In this document: positions 1-5,203 of the stretch, in pieces
Layout of the letters: every line of letters starts with the position of its first letter
How positions within the stretch are numbered: the first letter of the stretch is position 1
Source of the DNA: Candidatus Bathyarchaeota archaeon
GTDB taxonomy: Archaea > Thermoproteota > Bathyarchaeia > TCS64
Direction: 5' to 3'
Assembly: GCA_014729945.1 (NCBI GenBank)
Contig: WJJC01000153.1
Coordinates: 1-5,203, forward strand
Length of the DNA: 5,203 bases
Program-made: the position numbers and the translations under genes
Notes under the pieces: model-generated
What the model was told of the DNA's origin: nothing
The model's input: only the letters and a program-made list of their open reading frames with translations
Database searches by the model: none

Positions 1-983
1 GAAACACAATCCAAGACGCTGGGTTAAAGATGGGAGATATAGACAAGCTGATCTTGTTTGGTGGTATGACTAAGATGCCATTGGTTCAGAGAACTGTTGA
101 GGAAGTTGTTGGCAGGAAGATGGAGCGAGGTGTTGACCCTATGGAGTGTGTAGCCATCGGCGCCGCAATTCAGGGAGCGGTCCTAGCAGGTGAGATTGAT
201 GACATCGTGTTGCTTGACGTTACACCGTTGAGCCTAGGAGTAGAGACCCTAGGCGGTGTAATGACTAAGATCATTGATAGAAACACCACTATTCCAACTA
301 AGCAGACCAAGATATTCAGCACAGCTGCGGATATGCAGACAGCTGTTACTATCAACGTGCTTCAGGGAGAAAGAGCAAAAGCAGCAGATAACATTAGCTT
401 AGGCAGTTTCAACCTTGAGGGCATACCTCCGGCGCCCAAAGGGGTCCCCCAGATAGAGGTGACCTTCGATATCAACGCTGACGGCGTCTTGAATGTATCA
501 GCAAAGGACCTGGGTACAGGTAAGGAAATGAGTATCACCATACAGGCAGCTACTAAGCTAAGTGACGCTGAGAAAGAGCGCATGGTCAAGGAAGCGGAGG
601 AATACGCTGAGGCTGATAAACAGTTCAAGGAAGAAATCGAGACCAAGAATCAGGCAGATACATTGATCTATAGCACCGAGAAGATGTTAGGAGAACTGGG
701 TGACAAGATCCCGGGGGATGTCAAGAGCAAGATCCAAGGCAGCCTTGAGGAGTTAAAGTCAGCTGTTGAGGCAGACGATATAACTGAGATCAGGGCAAAG
801 ATGGAGGAACTCCAGAAAGTCTCTCAGGAGGCGGGGGCGTCTATCTATCAGCAGAGCGCAGAGGCACAGCAAGCTGCGGGGGAACCAGAGGCACCTCCCC
901 CTGGTGGACAGGAGCAGGAGTCGGGTAAGAAGACTGTTGATGCTGATTACCGGGTCGTTGATGATGACGAGGAGAAGCAGTAG
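1..983 (+). CDS. dnaK: Molecular chaperone DnaK (Hsp70), 3' part only
   Basis: This is the C-terminal half of DnaK, the ATP-driven Hsp70 chaperone that binds exposed hydrophobic segments of cytosolic proteins with DnaJ and GrpE. The reading frame is open from the left edge (first full codon at base 3), so the start lies outside the window; the ATG at base 30 is internal (it falls in the nucleotide-binding domain). About 326 residues are visible of a family length near 610-640. Visible landmarks in order: the end of the nucleotide-binding domain (FGGMTKMP, then [17 protein letters not shown]), the interdomain linker and start of the substrate-binding domain ([14 protein letters not shown]), [21 protein letters not shown], the [15 protein letters not shown] motif of the beta-sandwich, then a charged helical lid. 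It ends with a proline/glycine/glutamine-rich tail and an acidic terminus (VVDDDEEKQ) as in bacterial-type DnaK. The stop is TAG. A grpE gene further left is plausible but not visible. Confidence 0.97.
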   Translation, partial: NTIQDAGLKMGDIDKLILFGGMTKMPLVQRTVEEVVGRKMERGVDPMECVAIGAAIQGAVLAGEIDDIVLLDVTPLSLGVETLGGVMTKIIDRNTTIPTKQTKIFSTAADMQTAVTINVLQGERAKAADNISLGSFNLEGIPPAPKGVPQIEVTFDINADGVLNVSAKDLGTGKEMSITIQAATKLSDAEKERMVKEAEEYAEADKQFKEEIETKNQADTLIYSTEKMLGELGDKIPGDVKSKIQGSLEELKSAVEADDITEIRAKMEELQKVSQEAGASIYQQSAEAQQAAGEPEAPPPGGQEQESGKKTVDADYRVVDDDEEKQ

Positions 984-985
984 GC

Positions 986-1048
986 TTCTTCTATTTTATG
1001 ATTCTTTTTTATTGTTCCTTAACCTTTTTTGAGTAATTCCCCTTTTTT
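986..1048 (+). terminator. T-rich termination region after dnaK
   Basis: Directly after the dnaK stop come pyrimidine-rich sequence and three separate runs of six T (1005-1010, 1025-1030, 1043-1048). Archaeal RNA polymerase terminates at U-rich tracts without needing a hairpin, so this is a likely terminator for dnaK. No convincing stem-loop is present. Two of the T runs sit inside an 11-base direct repeat. The AT-rich stretches around 992-1000 and 1006-1014 could also serve as TATA boxes for the next gene; sequence alone does not separate these roles. Confidence 0.55.
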
Positions 1049-1051
1049 GAG
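1023..1051 (+). repeat. Tandem 11-base direct repeat CCTTTTTTGAG
   Basis: CCTTTTTTGAG occurs at 1023-1033 and again at 1041-1051, an 18-base period, just before the start codon of the membrane-protein gene. Both copies are exact. It may simply be duplicated terminator T-tracts, or a protein-binding site in the leader of the following gene. Confidence 0.6.
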
Positions 1052-1056
1052 CTAGT

Positions 1057-1497
1057 ATGGTATACATCAAGGAGAAAGACTACCGGAAGGAGAAGATGGT
1101 GTTGATAACCGGCACCGTGTTGATCTTCTTGGCTGCTATATTGGGTACACAGTTTATGGTTTTTGGCAGGATTTACATGGAGAAGCTGGAGTTTCTTGAG
1201 AACAAAGGATACGAATTTGATGGCTCTGTCCCGTGGAGGGATTATGATACGTGGATCCAGTCCGTGAATGAAGAAAAGTTCAATGGTAAAATGGCTACAA
1301 ACGTCCGAGAGGTCATGGACTGGATGGAGTGGTACGGGCTATTGAAGGAGGCTGAGAAAGCCCCGATATACGATGACAGCCTATATGGACCCATATATCA
1401 CTGTGATGAAAGCCTATGCCTATGGTTTAACACGGTGGACAGTAGAAGAGCCGACGGAAAAGGACATATACAAACCTACGTAATATTCCCAGATTAA
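1057..1497 (+). CDS. Uncharacterised single-pass membrane protein between dnaK and dnaJ
   Basis: I do not recognise this 146-residue protein. It has a short, highly charged N-terminus (residues 1-13, rich in Lys/Arg), one hydrophobic segment at about residues 14-37, and a hydrophilic remainder of about 105 residues. By the positive-inside rule the N-terminus would be cytoplasmic and the soluble part outside. The ectodomain is rich in Trp, Tyr and acidic residues and has a Cys-X4-Cys pair (C116, C121) that could form a disulfide or bind metal. There is no lipobox or clear cleavage site, so it reads as a signal anchor. The ATG at 1057 is chosen because a stop lies in frame at 1048-1050 and the start preserves the basic N-terminus; an internal ATG at 1096 has AGGAG just before it but would remove those charges. 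It lies on the same strand as both chaperone genes, 73 bases after dnaK and 90 before dnaJ, with T-tracts before it, so it is probably not tightly co-transcribed with dnaK. Coding status is supported by length and a coherent topology, not by homology. Confidence 0.75.
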   Translation: MVYIKEKDYRKEKMVLITGTVLIFLAAILGTQFMVFGRIYMEKLEFLENKGYEFDGSVPWRDYDTWIQSVNEEKFNGKMATNVREVMDWMEWYGLLKEAEKAPIYDDSLYGPIYHCDESLCLWFNTVDSRRADGKGHIQTYVIFPD

Positions 1498-1561
1498 ACC
1501 ATATCATTATTCTTTTGCTAAGATAATTACAAGAACAAGAAAATAGAAACAAAGGTGGTAA

Positions 1562-1571
1562 TGTTTATACC
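1562..1571 (+). promoter_or_regulatory. Candidate TATA box for dnaJ
   Basis: TGTTTATACC resembles the archaeal TATA element and is the best match in the 90-base gap before dnaJ. Its centre is about 21 bases before the dnaJ ATG, slightly closer than the usual 26-27 bases to a transcription start. The dnaJ mRNA would then be leaderless or nearly so, which fits the absence of a Shine-Dalgarno site before the ATG at 1588. If the true transcript starts downstream of 1588, the TTG at 1609 would be the alternative start. Confidence 0.4.
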
Positions 1572-1587
1572 CGAGTTTCAGTAGAAA

Positions 1588-2733
1588 ATGGGGACAGAGG
1601 CGAACCAGTTGGGAGAGCAAAGAGACTATTACGAGATTTTAGGAGTAGACAGGAACGCCTCAAAAGACGAGATCAAACGAGCATTCAGAAAACTAGCTTT
1701 CAAATACCACCCGGACAGAAACAAAGAACCCGACGCCGAGGAAAGATTCAAAGAAATCAGTGAAGCCTACGCCATCCTCAGCGATGAACAGAAAAAAGCC
1801 CAATACGACAGGTTCGGACACGCCGGAATTAGAGGACAATACAGTCAGGAAGACATATTCAGAGGAGCTGACTTCAGCAGTATCTTCCGCGAGATGGGAA
1901 TGGGCGACGACATATTCAGCAAGATATTCGGCAGCATGTTCGGAGGCGGATTCAATGGATTCCAGACCAGTCGAAGACGAAGAGGACCACCAAGAGGCAG
2001 AGACATAGAAACCCAGATAGAGATCACCCTTGAACAAGCCGCCTTCGGTGCAGAAGTAGAGTTAAACCTTAATAGATCAGAAAAATGCAGCAGATGTGGT
2101 GGAAACGGAGCCGAACCAGGTTCAAACGTTATAACCTGCCCCCAGTGCGGTGGAACAGGCCAGATTCAGCAGAGAAGACAGAGTCTATTTGGTTCAATGA
2201 TCACAGTAACCACTTGTCCACGGTGCCAAGGGAGGGGAGAGGTGCCAGAGAGCACCTGCAGTAAATGTGGAGGTAACGGCTTGGAGAATAAACGCCGGAA
2301 AATAAGCATCAATGTTCCGGAGGGCGTAGAGGATGGGGTCTACTTGACTCTTCGTGGACAGGGGGATGCTGGACCCTATGGTGGACCTAGTGGAGACCTC
2401 TACGTGGGAGTAAGGATCAAGCCCCATGATCAGTTAATCAGGAAGGGAAAAGACCTCATCTACGAGGCGCGGATCACATTTCCCCAGGCAGCGCTGGGCG
2501 ACGAGATAAAGGTCCCGGTGCTCAGGGGAAAAGAGACCCTTAAGATACCCTCCGGTACACAGAACGGCGACATACTACGACTGAAAGGCAAGGGTATGCC
2601 CACCAGGTACGGGAACGGCGATGAACTGGTCCACATAACAGTAGATATACCTAAAAGACTAACACGTAGACAACGAAAACTGATAGAAGAACTAGGAGAA
2701 GAACTGAATAAGAAAAGGGGATTATTCGGTTAA
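1588..2733 (+). CDS. dnaJ: Chaperone protein DnaJ (type I Hsp40)
   Basis: DnaJ is the co-chaperone that stimulates DnaK ATP hydrolysis and delivers unfolded clients in the cytosol. At 381 aa it matches the full-length bacterial-type family. Domains in order: J domain at about residues 12-77 with DYYEILGV and the essential HPD at 41-43; a Gly/Phe-containing linker at about 78-135, weaker in Gly than usual and with an [10 protein letters not shown] basic patch at its end; C-terminal domain I interrupted by four zinc motifs, C167-C170, C184-C187, C210-C213 and C224-C227, all CxxCxGxG and intact; then C-terminal domain II with [12 protein letters not shown], and a basic dimerisation tail. The start ATG leaves about 10 residues before the J domain, more than typical; the TTG at 1609 (codon 8) would give a more usual N-terminus. 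No Shine-Dalgarno site precedes 1588. The stop TAA overlaps the stop codon of the convergent purA gene. Its partner dnaK is two genes upstream, separated by the membrane-protein gene. Confidence 0.97.
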   Translation: MGTEANQLGEQRDYYEILGVDRNASKDEIKRAFRKLAFKYHPDRNKEPDAEERFKEISEAYAILSDEQKKAQYDRFGHAGIRGQYSQEDIFRGADFSSIFREMGMGDDIFSKIFGSMFGGGFNGFQTSRRRRGPPRGRDIETQIEITLEQAAFGAEVELNLNRSEKCSRCGGNGAEPGSNVITCPQCGGTGQIQQRRQSLFGSMITVTTCPRCQGRGEVPESTCSKCGGNGLENKRRKISINVPEGVEDGVYLTLRGQGDAGPYGGPSGDLYVGVRIKPHDQLIRKGKDLIYEARITFPQAALGDEIKVPVLRGKETLKIPSGTQNGDILRLKGKGMPTRYGNGDELVHITVDIPKRLTRRQRKLIEELGEELNKKRGLFG

Positions 2734-3728
2734 CGTAGGTCAATAACTTCATGGACACCTGGGCCTGTGCCGATAAAAGCCACAGGTAAACCTACTTTTG
2801 TTTCAATCTTGTCAATGAACTCGATGGCTTCATCTGGGAGACTATTAATATCGTCTGAGCCAGCGCACTCAGGGTAGAGGATATCCATCTTGGTTATAGC
2901 CAGTTGCGTTGCCCCGTTTATCATTGCAGCCCGTTTAGCGAGCTTATAGTTGAATGGTGCTGCTCGACGCTGTCTACCTGTCACGGTTCCGTACTCATCC
3001 CAGCCACGTTTCTTTGCTTCCTCAAAGCTGATCTCACCCTCTAGGGGGCCTTCACCGACCCGGGTGACATATGCCTTACAGACTAGAACCACCTCGTCTA
3101 CCCGTGTGGGTCCTACGCCTACGTCGCTGCATACTGCTGCTGCGCATACGTCTTTACTGGTTACATACGGGTATCCGCCATGGAATAGACTGATGTAGGT
3201 TCCCTGAGTGCCCTCTAGCACCACTTCCTCTCCGCGATCCAGCGCCTCATTAACTAATGTGGGCACATCCTTAAGATAGGGCTCTAGCTCCGGTATCTCA
3301 CGAGCCATCTTGGCTACGCGGTAGGCTCTATCAGCGTTACATGGTCCGGTGCCTGTGCCAGTGGTCCCGATGTTCTCCTTGAGGTGTCCTTTCCTATCCT
3401 CCTCTATGTGTTTCTGCTCTATTATAGCGCATTGGGGGTCTAGGCCGAATCGATCTTCTATATCTGTCTCCTTTATCTCCTTGAGTAAAACCTCTGGATT
3501 AACCAATACACCTGGCCCGATTAACTGAAGAGCATTATCGTTAACAAAGCCGCAGGGCACCATCCTGAGTTTATATTTTACACCGTTTTTCACTACGGTA
3601 TGACCCGCGTTGGGTCCCACACCGCCTCGTGCTACAACCCCCGCTTCATCTGTTACCGCTAAATATGATACGAGTTTTCCTTTTCCACCGTCTCCGAAGA
3701 ATCCGTCAACCACTATTGTACAGCCCAT
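2730..3728 (-). CDS. purA: Adenylosuccinate synthetase, short archaeal form
   Basis: PurA joins IMP and L-aspartate using GTP to form adenylosuccinate, the first committed step from IMP to AMP, in the cytosol. The 332 aa product matches the compact archaeal enzyme (about 335-345 aa) rather than the roughly 430 aa bacterial form. Visible motifs: N-terminal loop [10 protein letters not shown] at residues 9-18 with catalytic Asp13; GPNAGHT at 38-44 with catalytic His43; [10 protein letters not shown] at 120-129 (IMP binding); EGTQG at 172-176; YPYVTSKD at 186-193; TRVGEGP at 222-228; [10 protein letters not shown] at 246-255 (aspartate loop); TKMD at 279-282 (guanine recognition). Residue 14, normally Glu in the GDEGKGK loop, is Gly here. 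The start is set at ATG 3728: family proteins begin at this point, GGTGAT lies three bases before it, and a TATA-like box sits about 40 bases upstream. An in-frame TTG at 3758 would add ten residues but would lie between that box and the inferred transcript start. The stop overlaps that of dnaJ, which is convergent. Confidence 0.95.
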   Translation of the reverse strand: MGCTIVVDGFFGDGGKGKLVSYLAVTDEAGVVARGGVGPNAGHTVVKNGVKYKLRMVPCGFVNDNALQLIGPGVLVNPEVLLKEIKETDIEDRFGLDPQCAIIEQKHIEEDRKGHLKENIGTTGTGTGPCNADRAYRVAKMAREIPELEPYLKDVPTLVNEALDRGEEVVLEGTQGTYISLFHGGYPYVTSKDVCAAAVCSDVGVGPTRVDEVVLVCKAYVTRVGEGPLEGEISFEEAKKRGWDEYGTVTGRQRRAAPFNYKLAKRAAMINGATQLAITKMDILYPECAGSDDINSLPDEAIEFIDKIETKVGLPVAFIGTGPGVHEVIDLR

Positions 3729-3729
3729 A

Positions 3730-3768
3730 ATATCACCGAGCCATTCAACCCACTTCAACAGGTGATAT
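3730..3768. repeat. 8-base inverted repeat across the purA promoter (possible operator)
   Basis: ATATCACC at 3730-3737 and GGTGATAT at 3761-3768 form a perfect inverted repeat with a 23-base spacer; the arm centres are 31 bases apart, close to three helical turns. One arm overlaps the purA Shine-Dalgarno site and the other touches the TATA-like box. The inferred transcript starts between the arms, so the dyad would work as DNA rather than as an RNA hairpin. The repeat is seen directly; its role as an operator is inference, since the Shine-Dalgarno arm exists for its own reason. Confidence 0.4.
3732..3737 (-). promoter_or_regulatory. Shine-Dalgarno site of purA
   Basis: On the minus strand GGTGAT is followed by ATT and then the ATG at 3728. 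It is complementary to the AUCACC segment near the 3' end of archaeal 16S rRNA. It is the main reason for choosing this start over the TTG at 3758, and it is also one arm of an inverted repeat spanning the promoter. Confidence 0.7.
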
Positions 3769-3771
3769 AAG
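3765..3771 (-). promoter_or_regulatory. Candidate TATA box for purA
   Basis: Reading the minus strand, CTTATAT with an AAA before it is the best TATA-like element upstream of purA. A start site 26-27 bases downstream would be near 3741, giving a leader of about 13 bases that contains the GGTGAT site. Confidence 0.5.
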
Positions 3772-3825
3772 TTTAACGCAAATCATCATACTTTTACCTA
3801 GACACGGGTATAATCCACGAACACA

Positions 3826-4995
3826 TTGAATCCACTCAAATACATTAAAGAAGAAAGAGCGGTCGAGCTAACCAAGACCCTTGTTGAGATACCATCAGAG
3901 ACCGGTAAGGTGCAGGAGATAGCCGATTGGATGGTAGTAGATTACTTCAAGGAACTAGGGCTGAGGGATGTCACTAGGTTATCTGTAGAGGAGGCAGGTG
4001 ACACTGTGTATGCGGTTCTCAGGGGAGGGGATGGACCCAAGATGATGCTCAACTACCATATCGACACCTTTGATGCCTTTGAAGGCTGGGAGACAGAACC
4101 CTTCAAACTAGTGGAAAAAGAAGACAAGCTCTACGGTCTGGGAGCACACGACATGAAAGGAGGCACAGCCTGTGCATTGGCGGCTCTGGAAGTTATCATA
4201 GAATCTGGGTTAGAACTGGGCGGCGACTTGATAATCAGCGGAACCAGTGACGAAGAGTACTGGAGCAGAGGGATCCACGAGTTAATCAAAACTGGAATAT
4301 TAGACGACTGTAAATACTGTATCGTGCCCGAGCCAGCGGACCATGCCACCATATTAATCGGTCAACGAGGTAGACACGTCTTCAAGTTACGATTCTACGG
4401 TAGCTCAGTTAGTGCAGCATATGATGAGGGAGTAAACGCTGTGGTGGACGCATCCAAGGTGGTGGCAGAGTTTGAGAAACACAAACCCAAAGGATTTGGC
4501 TACATGCCAGAGTATGATATGCGGGGAACTCTGTGTGTAACCGGGTTCCACAGCGGCGGAGACAAGATCTATGTACCTGAACTCGCCGAAGTAACTATAG
4601 ACAGGCATATCTTACCCGGTGAAACCGTCGAGGATGCCGCAGAGCAGATACGTGGGATAATATCAGACGCAAACATAGATGGACGATACGATTTAACATG
4701 GGACGAGAGACCGACCCCGGCGCCCACCAGTTATATAACATCACCCGACTCAGAGTTAGTAACTAGTGCTAAAAGAAACTTGGAAAAAGAACTGGATCAA
4801 AAAGTCGAACTGGGTCTCGCCAGAAGCGTAGCTGACACCAACCATATCGCTGTTCACGGAGAGGTTCCTACGATAATAATGGGTCCATCCGGTGGAAACA
4901 CGTGCGAGGCAAATGAATGGGTTGACAAAGAGTCACTACCCCAGATAACTCGAGCAATAGCAGCTACAGTCATAGACCTCATTGGAAACAAGTAA
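3826..4995 (+). CDS. M20-family metallopeptidase/deacylase (ArgE/DapE-like)
   Basis: This 389 aa cytosolic enzyme belongs to the M20 group of zinc- or cobalt-dependent amidohydrolases that includes ArgE, DapE, LysK and carboxypeptidase G2; the substrate cannot be read from sequence. Metal-site motifs: NYHIDTF with His78 and Asp80, GLGAHDMKGG with bridging Asp109, SDEE with catalytic Glu143 and metal-ligand Glu144, and PEP with Glu169. A GQRGR segment (179-183) leads into the dimerisation domain (about 184-290), followed by the return to the catalytic domain and GPSGGNTCEANEWV near the C-terminus. Two family positions differ: the His usual in the G-x-x-x-H segment of the dimerisation domain aligns with Ser196, and the final metal-ligand His before the NEWV motif aligns with Cys360. 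A stop at 3811-3813 limits the start; TTG 3826 is the only standard start codon before conserved sequence. No Shine-Dalgarno site precedes it, so a leaderless or short-leader mRNA is likely, perhaps from the weak TATA-like ACTTTTAC at 3789-3796. It is divergent from purA. Confidence 0.9.
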   Translation: MNPLKYIKEERAVELTKTLVEIPSETGKVQEIADWMVVDYFKELGLRDVTRLSVEEAGDTVYAVLRGGDGPKMMLNYHIDTFDAFEGWETEPFKLVEKEDKLYGLGAHDMKGGTACALAALEVIIESGLELGGDLIISGTSDEEYWSRGIHELIKTGILDDCKYCIVPEPADHATILIGQRGRHVFKLRFYGSSVSAAYDEGVNAVVDASKVVAEFEKHKPKGFGYMPEYDMRGTLCVTGFHSGGDKIYVPELAEVTIDRHILPGETVEDAAEQIRGIISDANIDGRYDLTWDERPTPAPTSYITSPDSELVTSAKRNLEKELDQKVELGLARSVADTNHIAVHGEVPTIIMGPSGGNTCEANEWVDKESLPQITRAIAATVIDLIGNK

Positions 4996-5029
4996 ATGAG
5001 GCTATCCTGTAGTCAATACTACTCCCCAC

Positions 5030-5037
5030 AATATAGC
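5030..5037 (+). promoter_or_regulatory. Candidate TATA box for the OsmC-like gene
   Basis: AATATAGC lies about 39 bases before the ATG at 5072. A transcript start 26 bases downstream of its centre would be near 5059, leaving a leader of about 13 bases. This is the only good TATA-like element between the M20 gene and the next start. Confidence 0.35.
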
Positions 5038-5049
5038 AAATTCTAAGAA

Positions 5050-5065
5050 CTCTGACTTCTCAGAG
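5050..5065 (+). repeat. Perfect 6-base hairpin before the OsmC-like gene
   Basis: CTCTGA and TCAGAG pair exactly around a four-base CTTC loop, ending six bases before the ATG at 5072. No T run follows, so it is not a typical terminator for the M20 gene. It lies over the inferred transcription start and could be an operator dyad or a leader hairpin. Confidence 0.4.
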
Positions 5066-5071
5066 AGTGTT

Positions 5072-5203
5072 ATGAGACTCAATAAACATCTGCACTACAC
5101 TACGGAGGCGGAATGGGATCACCAGACAGGGGGCACAGCAGATCTGCACAACTTCATACAAGAATTCGATACCCCTAAGGAATACGGTGGAAATGAGTCC
5201 GCC
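5072..5203 (+). CDS. Probable OsmC-like protein, 5' part only
   Basis: An open frame runs from ATG 5072 off the right edge, giving 44 residues. The pattern HYTTEAEWD, then GGTADL, then FDTPKEYGGNESA, resembles the N-terminus of OsmC-like proteins, which begin with a beta strand containing x-x-x-W, a Gly-rich turn and a strand ending in P-x-E-[FY]-G-G before the first catalytic region. OsmC/Ohr proteins are cytosolic thiol peroxidases acting on organic hydroperoxides, with two catalytic cysteines that would lie beyond the window, so activity cannot be judged here. The frame is open back to a stop at 4997-4999 but has no earlier standard start codon. Spacing from the M20 gene is 76 bases, with its own TATA-like box, so it is probably transcribed separately. 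The family call rests on a short stretch and could be wrong. Confidence 0.55.
   Translation, partial: MRLNKHLHYTTEAEWDHQTGGTADLHNFIQEFDTPKEYGGNESA

Noticed and set aside
170..646. Minus-strand open frames opposite dnaK, one looking hydrophobic
   Set aside because: They are antisense to conserved DnaK sequence. The hydrophobicity comes from reverse reading of Asn/Asp/Lys-rich codons, and there is no start context.
1498..1587. Possible tRNA or small gene between the membrane protein and dnaJ
   Set aside because: The stretch is A-rich and has no cloverleaf arms. The only frame is the seven-codon one reported as a finding.
1693..2037. Long open frames on the minus strand and in another plus frame inside the 5' half of dnaJ
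   Set aside because: The dnaJ frame has full family motifs through this stretch. The alternatives are low-complexity Ser/Glu/Val or similar translations without recognisable motifs.
2950..3198. Plus-strand open frame inside purA
   Set aside because: It is a shadow of the conserved PurA coding strand, with Thr/Ser/Arg-rich sequence and no motif.
3729..3825. Possible small RNA or riboswitch in the purA/M20 gap
   Set aside because: The gap is under 100 bases and is used up by the inferred promoters. Apart from the 8-base dyad I see no stable stem structure or known purine-riboswitch core.
4131..4608. Minus-strand open frames opposite the M20 gene
   Set aside because: They are opposite a clear enzyme gene and show no family motif or start signals.
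1..5203. Mobile elements, CRISPR arrays, toxin-antitoxin pairs or defence genes
   Set aside because: No transposase or integrase motifs, regularly spaced repeats or characteristic small gene pairs are visible. The gene content is housekeeping.

Overview
The window looks like an ordinary chromosomal segment of a mesophilic or moderately thermophilic archaeon, probably from a euryarchaeal-type lineage. The sequence evidence is: an adenylosuccinate synthetase of the short archaeal form (332 aa rather than about 430 aa); AT-rich TATA-like boxes close upstream of genes with very short leaders; T-tract rather than clear hairpin-T terminators; and a GGTGAT Shine-Dalgarno site. The DnaK and DnaJ proteins are of the bacterial type, which many mesophilic archaea have acquired. 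I cannot name a genus.

Layout. Positions 1-983 hold the 3' half of dnaK (its start lies left of the window). A T-rich terminator region with a small tandem repeat follows. Positions 1057-1497 encode an unrecognised single-pass membrane protein of 146 aa. dnaJ follows at 1588-2733 on the same strand. purA is convergent at 2730-3728 on the minus strand, and its stop codon overlaps the dnaJ stop codon. A short divergent promoter region of about 97 bases separates purA from an M20-family metallopeptidase/deacylase gene (3826-4995, plus strand). The window ends inside the start of a probable OsmC-like gene (5072 onward).

How the genes work together. DnaK and DnaJ form the Hsp70/Hsp40 folding machine; the membrane protein between them is the only uncharacterised gene in that locus and has no sequence-based link to folding other than position. 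PurA commits IMP to AMP synthesis. The M20 enzyme would hydrolyse an amide or peptide bond, with unknown substrate. The OsmC-like protein, if complete downstream, would act on organic peroxides. Nothing suggests that purA, the M20 gene and the OsmC-like gene form one pathway.

I see no mobile element, CRISPR array, RNA gene or defence system. The points most worth a second look are a substituted residue in the PurA nucleotide loop, two substituted positions in the M20 active-site motifs, a dyad over the purA promoter, and the orphan membrane protein.
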